A DNA stretch of 64,000 nt from CAVQWT01 sp963810815 (GTDB taxonomy: Bacteria > Pseudomonadota > Gammaproteobacteria > Burkholderiales > Casimicrobiaceae). The position numbers and the translations under genes were made by a program. Under the pieces are notes generated by a model. It searched no databases and had not been told where the DNA came from. It was given only the letters and a program-made list of their open reading frames with translations. Below, one piece after another: positions 50,071 to 58,068 of the stretch (its first letter is position 1; each line of letters opens with the position of its first letter). Location of the stretch: positions 1 through 64,000 of the forward strand of contig CAWEPB010000014.1 in the NCBI GenBank assembly GCA_963810815.1, read 5' to 3'.

Positions 50071-52104
50071 CAGTCCCCCTTCGCGGCGAGCGTCGGCCCG
50101 CCGTTGCGCGCCGCGATGGTCGACAGCCGCGTGGTCAGCGGCACGTACGGCTCGCGCAGCAACTGCGCGTAGTACATGGTGTTGGCCAGCACCTTCTTCA
50201 CGTAGTCGCGCGTTTCGTTGAACGGGATGGTCTCGACCCACACCGCCCCTTCCAGCGATTCGGCCCCGCGCCACGCTTGCGCACGCCCGGGTCCCGCATT
50301 GTAGGCAGCCGCCGCCAGCGCCGGCATCCGGTCGAGCCGGTCGAGCCAGTACCGGAAGTAGAACGCGCCGAAGCGCGTATTGAGCGCCGGGTCGGCGATC
50401 TTCGCCGGCTGGAACGAAGGCTCGTTGAGCTGCTTCGCCACCCAGCGCGCCGTCGCGGGCATCAGCTGCATCAGCCCCGACGCGCCCGCCGACGACACGA
50501 TGTCGGCGATGAACCGCGACTCCTGCCGGGCGACGCCGAACAGCAGCGAGCGGTCGATCGCCTGCTCGCGGGCGGCCGCGGCGAACTGCTCGCCGTACGG
50601 CGTCAGGTAGCGCAACCCGAAATCGTGCTGCCCGGTCGTGCGCTCCGCGGTATTGATCGCGCGGTCGTAGAGTCCCGCCCGATGCGCGTAGTCGGCCGCC
50701 AGCAGCAGCCGGGCGTCGTCCATGCCGCGCACGACGTACGCCCATTCACGCTGCGACTCCGGGCGCAGGTCGAGCTCGGCGAGCTTGACGGCCCGGCGCA
50801 CGCCGGGATTGGCGCCGAACGCCGCCAGCAGCGCGGGCTCGGCGACGGGCCGCGACGCGCCGGGCAGCGTCTTGAGCCTCGCCTCGCCCTGACCGGTCGC
50901 CTCCGCTGCGAGCACACCGTAGAAGTGGTGCTCGGACGCGAGTGCGGCGAACAGGACCCCGGCCTCGTCGTTGCGTCCGGCAGCGGCCAGCGCCCGCGCC
51001 TTCCAGTACCGCCACGCCGGTTCCTGCGCCTGGGACGCGGGCATGGCGTCGATCGCCGCCGCGACGTCCGGCCAGTTGCCGGCGCGCAGCGCGGCGCGCA
51101 CGCGCCAGGACGCGACCGTCCTCGTTCAGCGCGGCGCCGTCGGCTTCGCGGAACCAGTTGTTGGCGCGCGGATCGAGCTGGCGCGCCGCGTGATAGGCGA
51201 CGCGCGCGTTGCCGAATTTGCGGTCCGCCTCCGGCAGCTGGACCCGGTGCCTGATCCATGCGGCATGCGCACTCGCCGCGTCGGTGCGTGCGGCGCGCTC
51301 CAGCGCGTACAGTGCCACCGCGCGTCCGCCGGGCTGGTGCCAGCGGAAATCGCCGCGTTCGAGCGCCTGCAGCGGATTGCGGTCGACGGCACGCAGCGCC
51401 GCGGCCGGGATCCGCTCGGCGCCCGGCAGGTCCTCGCCGATGGCGTGCGCCGTGCGCAGGTTGCCCGCCTCGACGGCGAGCCGGAAGCGCGCGAGCCGGT
51501 CGGCGGTCGAGAGTTCGCCCTTCGCGATCAGCGCCGCGAACAGCGGTTCGCAGGCGTCCGGCGTCGACCGGTCGGTGAAGTACAGCGGCTTCGCGGCGGC
51601 CAGCGCGGCGTCGCCGTCGCGCTGGCGCCGGTACTGGACGCCGTAGCACGCGAGTTCGGTGTCCTCGCCCGCGGCGGGCGGGTACTCGAGCGCGAACGCC
51701 GTCCAGTCGGCGCGCTTGCCCGCGGACTTCAGCCAGTCGGCCCGGAGGCGGTCGACGAGCGGGGTGTCGGGCCAGCGCTCGGCGTAGCGCCGGAAGTCCT
51801 CGTGCGGCACGGGAGCGGCGGCGGCCAGTCGCAGGCTGAAGCGCCAGTACTCGACGTAGGGCTCGAGCAGGTGGCCGCCGAACCTGGGGCCCAACGAGGC
51901 GAGCCGGGCGGCGTCCTGCCGGTCGAACGCCGCCTTGGCCGCGAGAAAATCGGCATCGGTGACCTCGGCCGGCGCCTGCGCCGCGGCGGGCAGGACCCCT
52001 CCCGGTGCGAGCGCGACGAGGACCAGTACGACGACGGCACCGCGACGGAGCGGGCGGGCGCAGGGACGAAGGAAAGAGCGGAGAAAGGAATTCATCGGCA
52101 CCAT
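50070..52104 (-). CDS. slt: Soluble lytic murein transglycosylase (Slt) with one frame break
   Basis: Slt cleaves peptidoglycan strands from the periplasm. The first frame has a signal peptide (LRRGAVVVLVLVALAPGGVL) and the alpha-superhelical U-domain, e.g. ASLGPRFGGHLLEPYVEYWR and NNWFREADGAALNEDG. Then the frame changes near 51110, and RAALRAGNWPDVAAAIDAMP continues one base away. The catalytic domain has Glu in GVARQESRF, then SSAGASGLMQLMPATARW and AAAYNAGPGRAQAWR. Removing one base joins both into about 677 residues. ATGs at 52107, 52104 and 52095 compete; I chose 52104 for its GGGG 5 nt upstream. Confidence 0.82.
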
Positions 52105-52195
52105 CATGGCCCCATTGTCCGCGATGCGGGTGCCCGCGGGCAATGAGATCCGGATGAGACCGTCTTTCGGTACCCCGGGTTCGCAGGCGGCGCGC

Positions 52196-52201
52196 TAAAA
52201 T
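52196..52201 (+). promoter_or_regulatory. Probable -10 element of purEK
   Basis: TAAAAT in the context GCGCTAAAATTGCC, 53 nt before the purE ATG, in the 150-nt divergent gap with slt. No clear -35. Confidence 0.45.
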
Positions 52202-52254
52202 TGCCGATCAGGCCAGGCGGCGACATGCACGCCGGCCGGCACCGGGGAGGGCCG

Positions 52255-52761
52255 ATGGCACAACGGAACAGGACGGCGCAGGTCGGTGTCGTCATGGGCA
52301 GCGACAGCGACTGGGAAGTGATGAAGCACGCCGTCACGCAGCTCGAGGCCTTCGGCGTGCCGTTCGAAACCCGGGTGCTGTCGGCGCACCGGATGCCCGA
52401 CGACATGTTCGAGTACGCCGAGGATGCGCTGCCGCGCGGGTTGCGCGCGATCATCGCCGGTGCCGGCGGCGCCGCACATCTTCCCGGCATGCTCGCCGCC
52501 AAGACGACCGTTCCGGTGCTCGGCGTGCCGGTGCCGTCGAAGTACCTGCGCGGCGAGGACTCGCTGCTGTCGATCGTCCAGATGCCCAAGGGCATTCCGG
52601 TCGCGACCTTCGCCATCGGCGAAGCGGGCGCCGCGAACGCCGGGCTGTTCGCCGTGGCGATGCTCGCGACCGGCGATCCGGTGCTCGCCAGGAAACTCGC
52701 CGCGTTCCGGCAGAAGCAGACGAACACGGCCCGCGCGATGCGCGTTCCGCCCGCGACCTGA
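52255..52761 (+). CDS. purE: N5-carboxyaminoimidazole ribonucleotide mutase
   Basis: PurE converts N5-CAIR to CAIR in purine synthesis. The 168-residue protein has VGVVMGSDSDWEVMKHA, ETRVLSAHRMPDDM, IIAGAGGAAHLPGMLA and SLLSIVQMPKGIPVATFAIG, all conserved in class I PurE. GGAGG precedes the ATG at 52255. Its stop overlaps the purK start (TGATG). LarB of the same window has a PurE-like catalytic domain, but the two are clearly different proteins. Confidence 0.96.
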   Translation: MAQRNRTAQVGVVMGSDSDWEVMKHAVTQLEAFGVPFETRVLSAHRMPDDMFEYAEDALPRGLRAIIAGAGGAAHLPGMLAAKTTVPVLGVPVPSKYLRGEDSLLSIVQMPKGIPVATFAIGEAGAANAGLFAVAMLATGDPVLARKLAAFRQKQTNTARAMRVPPAT

Positions 52762-53954
52762 TGGCGGCACCGTTCCCGATTCCGCCCGGGGCATGGCTCG
52801 GCCTGCTGGGCGGCGGCCAGCTCGGCCGGATGTTCTGCATGGCGGCGCAAAGCCTCGGCTATCGCGTCGCCGTGCTCGACCCCGGGGCCGACGGGCCGGC
52901 CGCCGGTGTCGCCGACCGCCACCTTCATGCCGATTACCTCGACCCCGCGGGGCTCGCGCGGCTCGCCGGCCTGGCCACCGCGGCGACGACCGAGTTCGAG
53001 AATGTTCCGGCCTCGGCGCTCGAGTTCCTCGCCCGGAGCGCGCGCGTGTGCCCGCAGGCGGAAAGCGTGGCGATCGCGCAGGACCGCATCCGCGAGAAGG
53101 CCTTCTTCGCCGCGAACGGCTTCGCGGTCGCGCCGTTCGCCGTGCTCTCGACCGCGGCCGACGCCCGCGGCGTGGACCCGGCGCTGGTCCCCGGCATCGT
53201 CAAGAGCGCCCGGCTGGGCTACGACGGCAAGGGCCAGATCCGGGTGGGTGCGGTGCCCGAGGTCGAGCGCGCCTTCGCCGCGATGGGCGGCGTGCCCTGC
53301 GTGCTCGAGCGCTTCGTCGACCTCGCCTGCGAGGTGTCGGTGATCGTGGCGCGCGACGAGCGAGGCGCCGCGACCACGTGGCCGGTGGCCGAGAACCGGC
53401 ACCGCGACGGCATCCTCGACGTCTCGATCGTCCCCGCGCGAGTCGACGCGGCGCTGGCCGAACGCGCCCGCGCGATCGCGCTGGCGGTGGCGACGAAACT
53501 GGATTACCGGGGCGTGCTCTGCGTCGAGATGTTCGTCACCCGCGACGGCATGCTGCTGGTCAACGAAATGGCGCCTCGGCCGCACAACAGCGGCCACTAC
53601 TCGATCGACGCCTGCGTGACTTCGCAGTTCGAGCAGCAGGCGCGGGTGCTGGCCGGCCTGCCGCTCGGCGACACGCGGCAGCACGAGCCGGCGGTGATGC
53701 TGAACCTGCTGGGCGACCTCTGGTTCGCGGGAGCGGACGCGACGACCCCGCGCGAGCCCGAATGGTCGCGGGTGCTGTCGCACGCGCAGGCGAAGCTGCA
53801 TCTGTACGGCAAGGCGGAGCCCCGGCGCGGCCGCAAGATGGGGCACGTCACCTGCCTCGCGCCGACCCTGGCCGAGGCCCTCGCCGTCGCCGCGGCGATC
53901 AAGCGCGACCTCGGCATTCCCGGCGCCGACGAAATCGCCCCTGCGGCGCCATGA
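52761..53954 (+). CDS. purK: N5-carboxyaminoimidazole ribonucleotide synthase
   Basis: PurK is the ATP-grasp enzyme that carboxylates AIR to N5-CAIR. The 397-residue protein has LGLLGGGQLGRMFCMAA, TTEFENVPASALEFL, VKSARLGYDGKGQIRV, LERFVDLACEVSVIVAR and NEMAPRPHNSGHYSIDAC. It is translationally coupled to purE and overlaps the next gene by 4 nt (ATGA). Confidence 0.96.
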   Translation: MAAPFPIPPGAWLGLLGGGQLGRMFCMAAQSLGYRVAVLDPGADGPAAGVADRHLHADYLDPAGLARLAGLATAATTEFENVPASALEFLARSARVCPQAESVAIAQDRIREKAFFAANGFAVAPFAVLSTAADARGVDPALVPGIVKSARLGYDGKGQIRVGAVPEVERAFAAMGGVPCVLERFVDLACEVSVIVARDERGAATTWPVAENRHRDGILDVSIVPARVDAALAERARAIALAVATKLDYRGVLCVEMFVTRDGMLLVNEMAPRPHNSGHYSIDACVTSQFEQQARVLAGLPLGDTRQHEPAVMLNLLGDLWFAGADATTPREPEWSRVLSHAQAKLHLYGKAEPRRGRKMGHVTCLAPTLAEALAVAAAIKRDLGIPGADEIAPAAP

Positions 53955-55150
53955 CCGGCGCGATGACCGGCGCCGAGCGGGGCCCGCTCGACGGGATCCG
54001 GGTGCTGGACCTGACGCGCCTGCTGCCGGGGCCGGTCTGCACCCTGCACCTCGCCGACCTCGGCGCGGACGTGGTCAAGGTCGAGGACACGGGGGCCGGC
54101 GACTACGCGCGCACGCTGGGCAGCCGGGCAGGTGCGGTCAGCGCGTTTTTCCGCATGGTCAACCGCAACAAGCGCTCGGTCGCGCTCGATCTCAAGGACG
54201 CGCGCGGCCGCGCCGCGTTCCTGCGCCTGGCCGAAGGCGCCGACGTCGTCGTCGAGAGTTTCCGGCCCGGCGTGGTCACGACGCTGGGCGTCGACCACGC
54301 GGCGTGTGCGGCGGTCAACCCGCGCGTCGTCTACGCGTCGATCACCGGCTACGGCCAGACCGGCCCGCGCGCCGCACTGGCGGGCCACGACATCAACTAT
54401 CTCGGGTGGGCCGGCGTGCTCGACCAGACCGGCGTCCGCGGCGGTCCGCCGGCGCTGTCGAACCTGCAGATCGCCGACCTCCTGGGCGGCGCGGCCGGCG
54501 CGGCGACCGCGATTCTCGCGGCGCTGGTCGGCGCGCAGCGACAGGGACGCGGCCGCTGCATCGACGTCGCGATGGCCGACGGCGTGCTCGCGCACAACAT
54601 CTTTTCGCTGCACGCCCGGGAGCAGTGGGGCCGCACACTGCCGCGCGGCGAGGATCTGCTCACCGGCGGCGTGCCCTGCTACGGCGTCTATCCGACCGCC
54701 GACGGCCGCTGGCTGGCCGTGGGCGCGCTGGAGGAGAAGTTCTGGCGGACGCTGTGCGCGACGATCGGTCGCGACGACCTCCTGCCCGGCCAGTACGCGC
54801 AGGGCGACGAGGGCGCCCGCGTGCGCGCCGAGCTGGAAATCCTGTTCGCGACCGCGCCGCTCGCCGAATGGAAGCGCCGCTTCGACGGAGTGGACGCCTG
54901 CGTCACGCCGGTGGCCAATCTCGACGAGGCGCTCGCCGATCCGCAGTTCGCGGGGCGCGGGATGTTCGTCACCGACGCCGCCGGCGAGCGTTCGTGGGCG
55001 CCGCCGTTCGCGATGAGCGGCGCGCCCTTCGCGGTCCGGCGACCGGCCCCGGCGCAGGGCGAGCACAGCGTCGAGATCCTGCGCGCGGCCGGCTTGGCTG
55101 CCGAGGCGGTCGACGCGCTGGTCGCGGACGGCGTCGTCCGGCAGGCCTGA
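53951..55150 (+). CDS. CaiB/BaiF family (family III) CoA-transferase
   Basis: Family III enzymes transfer CoA between acids or act as alpha-methylacyl-CoA racemases. The 399-residue protein has IRVLDLTRLLPGPVCTLHLA, DLGADVVKVEDTG, NRNKRSVALDLKDARGR and ITGYGQTGPRAALAGHDINY; the Asp of GHDINY is the expected catalytic residue. It ends with the usual LVADGVVR helix region. Its start overlaps purK by 4 nt, so it may be transcribed with purEK, although there is no metabolic link. The similarity of AALAGHDINYLGWAG to Amacr-type enzymes suggests a racemase, but this is not certain. Confidence 0.88.
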   Translation: MTGAMTGAERGPLDGIRVLDLTRLLPGPVCTLHLADLGADVVKVEDTGAGDYARTLGSRAGAVSAFFRMVNRNKRSVALDLKDARGRAAFLRLAEGADVVVESFRPGVVTTLGVDHAACAAVNPRVVYASITGYGQTGPRAALAGHDINYLGWAGVLDQTGVRGGPPALSNLQIADLLGGAAGAATAILAALVGAQRQGRGRCIDVAMADGVLAHNIFSLHAREQWGRTLPRGEDLLTGGVPCYGVYPTADGRWLAVGALEEKFWRTLCATIGRDDLLPGQYAQGDEGARVRAELEILFATAPLAEWKRRFDGVDACVTPVANLDEALADPQFAGRGMFVTDAAGERSWAPPFAMSGAPFAVRRPAPAQGEHSVEILRAAGLAAEAVDALVADGVVRQA

Positions 55151-55220
55151 GCCGGCCCGAACGGGGCCGCGACCGCGGAGGTCGGCGGCACGCGATGCGG
55201 GAGGAACCCCGCGCGCGCCG

Positions 55221-55925
55221 CTAGGACGCCGTGCCGACGATCCTCGTGCGCCTGCGCGGCTTGCCGGAACTTCCCATGCGGGGCGACGACCCCGGCACCG
55301 AGCGGGTGGCGCCCATCGGCAGCGACGACACGCGCACGGATTCGGGATCGTCGATGCGGCAGCCGGCGGCGACGTACTCGGCGGCCATCGCCGTCGCATC
55401 GGCGCCCCAGAACAGCTGGTTGCCGATCGCCAGCGTCGGCACGCCGAACACGCCGCGGGCGATCGCCTCGTCGGTGTTCCGCCGCAGCGCGAGCTTCACC
55501 TCCGGCTGCGCGATGCGCTCCGCGGCGTCCGGCAGCCCGAGGTCGCCGGTCAGCTCGGCCCATTCGATCGGCAGGTCCGGCAGGCGCCCGTCGCGCCAGA
55601 CGAAGCGGAAGATCCGCCGCACCGCGTCCGGCGCGCAGTCGCAGGCGATCGCCAGCCGCAGCAGCGGCAGCGGATTGAACGGGTGCTCGTGCGGGAACTT
55701 GAGCGGGATGCCCAGCGACTTCGCCTGCCAGGCCACGAAGCGGTACGTGAATGCGCGCTTGGCCGGAATCTCGGCCGGGCCGAGTTGCCCGTGGTGATCG
55801 AGCAGCGCCGCGAACAGCACCGGCCGCAGCCGCAGCGACACCCGCGGCCCCAGCTCGGCCAGCCGCTCGCTCTGCAGGTACGCAAACGGCGAGACGAAAT
55901 CGAAATACCAGTCGGCGGTCGGCAC
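55221..55925 (-). CDS. 2-hydroxychromene-2-carboxylate isomerase-like (DsbA-fold) protein
   Basis: The 234-residue protein opens with WYFDFVSPFAYLQSERL, the kappa-GST/DsbA-type active-site region in which Ser replaces the cysteines. It has LKFPHEHPFNPLPLLRLAIA and GVFGVPTLAIGNQLFWGAD further on. Relatives isomerise hydroxychromene carboxylates with glutathione in naphthalene degradation, but many are uncharacterised. The last ~40 residues are basic and not part of the fold. Last gene of the liu series, 12 nt after the DUF1289 gene. Confidence 0.85.
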   Translation of the reverse strand: MPTADWYFDFVSPFAYLQSERLAELGPRVSLRLRPVLFAALLDHHGQLGPAEIPAKRAFTYRFVAWQAKSLGIPLKFPHEHPFNPLPLLRLAIACDCAPDAVRRIFRFVWRDGRLPDLPIEWAELTGDLGLPDAAERIAQPEVKLALRRNTDEAIARGVFGVPTLAIGNQLFWGADATAMAAEYVAAGCRIDDPESVRVSSLPMGATRSVPGSSPRMGSSGKPRRRTRIVGTAS

Positions 55926-55937
55926 GGCGGCGGAAAT

Positions 55938-56159
55938 TCAGCGCGGCGGGCCCGCGAGCCGCGCGCGGCGCCCCGGCAGCGCCTCGACGATGGCGCGCCG
56001 GGTTTCGTCGTCGATGACGCTCCACGCGGCGATTTCGTCGAGGGTACGCAGGCAACCGATGCAAAGTCCGGAGGCCGCGTCCATCGTGCACACGGAGATG
56101 CACGGCGAGGCGACGTGGCCGGGGTCGGCGCCGGGCTTGCGGCTGGCGGCAACGCTCAC
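55938..56159 (-). CDS. DUF1289 family small protein
   Basis: A 73-residue protein with the DUF1289 cysteine pattern SPCISVCTMDAASGLCIGCL followed by RTLDEIAAW. Four cysteines suggest metal or Fe-S binding; function unknown. Translation starts at a GTG (56159) that overlaps the HMG-CoA lyase stop as GTGA. Confidence 0.83.
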   Translation of the reverse strand: MSVAASRKPGADPGHVASPCISVCTMDAASGLCIGCLRTLDEIAAWSVIDDETRRAIVEALPGRRARLAGPPR

Positions 56160-57091
56160 GATGCGCCCGCCCCTTCCGGCAGCGGATCCCTGGCGTCGAG
56201 CGCGCGCGCGACGCGGGAAACGGGCGGCCGGCCCAGCGCCCGCGAAATGAAGCGGCCCGCGACGCGCAGCTTCGTCATGTCGACGCCGGTGGCGATGCCG
56301 AGCCCGTGCAGCAGGTACACCACGTCCTCGCTGGCGACGTTGCCGGTCGCGCCCTTGGCGTACGGACACCCGCCGAGGCCGGCGACCGAGCAGTCGAACG
56401 TCGCCACGCCCATCTGCAGCGCGGCGAAGACGTTCGCCAGCGCCTGCCCGTAGGTGTCGTGAAAATGCCCGGCCAGCAGTCCGACGGGGACGCGCTCGGC
56501 CACCCGTTCGATCAGCGCCTGCGTCCGCCCGGCGGTGCCGGTGCCGATGGTGTCGCCCAGCGAGACTTCGTAGGCGCCCATCGCGTGCAGCGCCGCGGCG
56601 ATGTCGGCGACCCGTCCGGCGTCGACGTCGCCCTCGTAGGGACAGCCGAGCACGCAGGAGATGTAGCCGCGCACGCGCACGCCGTTCGCGCGGGCCGCCG
56701 CGAACACCGGCCGCGCCCGCTCGAGGCTCTCGGCGATCGAGCAGTTGATGTTCCGCTGCGAGAAGGTCTCCGAGGCGGCGACGAAGACCGCGACTTCATC
56801 GGCCTTCGCCGCCAGCGCCGCCTCGAAACCCTTGAGGTTGGGCGTCAGCACCGGATAGCGCACGCCGGGGCGGCGGCGGATCTGGGCCATCACCTCGGCG
56901 GCGTCGGCCATCTGCGGCACCCACTTCGGCGACACGAACGCCGTGGCCTCGATCGCGGGAAACCCGGCGGCGCCCAGGAGGTCGATCAGCCCGACCTTGA
57001 CGGCCGTGGACACGGGCGTCGTCTCGTTCTGCAGGCCGTCGCGGGGGCCGACCTCGACCAGGCGGACGGCAGCGGGAAGACGCGGGGTCAT
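56156..57091 (-). CDS. liuE: Hydroxymethylglutaryl-CoA lyase
   Basis: The enzyme splits HMG-CoA into acetyl-CoA and acetoacetate, the last step of leucine breakdown. The 311-residue TIM-barrel protein has VEVGPRDGLQNE, IEATAFVSPKWVPQMADA, YISCVLGCPYEGDV, GHFHDTYGQALANV and the catalytic-loop cysteine in GLGGCPYAKGATGNVASEDV. It is 17 nt downstream of the 2-hydroxyacid dehydrogenase gene and translationally coupled to DUF1289. The family symbol mvaB is also used. Confidence 0.94.
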   Translation of the reverse strand: MTPRLPAAVRLVEVGPRDGLQNETTPVSTAVKVGLIDLLGAAGFPAIEATAFVSPKWVPQMADAAEVMAQIRRRPGVRYPVLTPNLKGFEAALAAKADEVAVFVAASETFSQRNINCSIAESLERARPVFAAARANGVRVRGYISCVLGCPYEGDVDAGRVADIAAALHAMGAYEVSLGDTIGTGTAGRTQALIERVAERVPVGLLAGHFHDTYGQALANVFAALQMGVATFDCSVAGLGGCPYAKGATGNVASEDVVYLLHGLGIATGVDMTKLRVAGRFISRALGRPPVSRVARALDARDPLPEGAGAS

Positions 57092-57108
57092 GGGGGGAAG
57101 CGGATCGC

Positions 57109-58056
57109 TCAATAGCCGCGGGCGACGTCGACGACGCCGGACACCGCCTCGCCGCGCTCGAGCCGGCGGATCTTGGCGGCGACCTGCGCCACCGAGGCTC
57201 CGACGTCGGTGACGGCGGAAACGTGCGGCGTGATCGTCACCCTCGGATGATGCCAGAACGGATGCGTCGGCGGCAGCGGCTCGTCGCGGAACACGTCGAG
57301 CGTGGCGCCACCCAGGCGCCCGTCGTCGAGCAGGGCGAGGAGATCGGCATCGACGATCAGGTCGCCGCGGCCGGCGTTGACGACCTCGGCGCCGACCGGC
57401 AGCAGCGCCAGCCGGGCGCGGTTCAGCAGGCCCCGGGTTTCCACGGTCGACGGCAACAGGCAGACGAGCACCCGCGAGCGTGCGAGGAACGCCGGCAGCT
57501 CCGCCTCCCCGGCATGGCAGGTCACGCCCGGCAGCGTGCGCGGCGAGCGGCTCCATCCGTGGAGCGGAAACGCGAACGGCGAGAGCGCCGCCGCCACCGC
57601 CTGCCCGAGCACCCCCAGCCCCAACAGGCCCACGCCGAAATCCTCCGGCGCCCGCCGCGGTCGCGGCGTCCACCGCGCCTCGCGCTGGGCTTCGGCGTAC
57701 GCGCGCATTTCACGGTGCGCCGCCAGCACCGCCAGCGCCGCGTACCCGGCCATCTGTGCGGCCATGCCGGCATCCTCGAGGCGTATCACCGGCACGTCCC
57801 GCGGCAGCGTGGGCACCGCGACCAGCGCATCGACGCCGGCGCCGAGGTTGAACACGGCCCGCGTCGGGGCCGCGGCGGTGAACAGTTCCGGCGGCGGCTT
57901 CCAGACCAGCGCGTAGTCGGGCCGCGCGATGGCGGGGGTGGCGGGGCCGGAGCGGATTTCCGGCCAGCTGTCGATCGTCGCCTCGGGCAGCGCGGCGGCC
58001 ACCGCCTCGCGCCACGCGGCCGCGCCGCGGCCGGGAAACTGCAACAGTATGCGCAC
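57109..58056 (-). CDS. Glyoxylate/hydroxypyruvate reductase A-like 2-hydroxyacid dehydrogenase
   Basis: The 315-residue protein belongs to the D-2-hydroxyacid dehydrogenases. It has FNLGAGVDALVAVPTLPRDV, the Rossmann block VGLLGLGVLGQAVAAAL, LPSTVETRGLLNR, VVNAGRGDLIVDADLLALL, and catalytic Glu and His in FRDEPLPPTHPFWHHPRV. It resembles GhrA. Its place in the liu operon is not explained by leucine degradation. It starts 12 nt behind liuD. Confidence 0.88.
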   Translation of the reverse strand: MRILLQFPGRGAAAWREAVAAALPEATIDSWPEIRSGPATPAIARPDYALVWKPPPELFTAAAPTRAVFNLGAGVDALVAVPTLPRDVPVIRLEDAGMAAQMAGYAALAVLAAHREMRAYAEAQREARWTPRPRRAPEDFGVGLLGLGVLGQAVAAALSPFAFPLHGWSRSPRTLPGVTCHAGEAELPAFLARSRVLVCLLPSTVETRGLLNRARLALLPVGAEVVNAGRGDLIVDADLLALLDDGRLGGATLDVFRDEPLPPTHPFWHHPRVTITPHVSAVTDVGASVAQVAAKIRRLERGEAVSGVVDVARGY

Positions 58057-58068
58057 CGCCCCCGCCCT

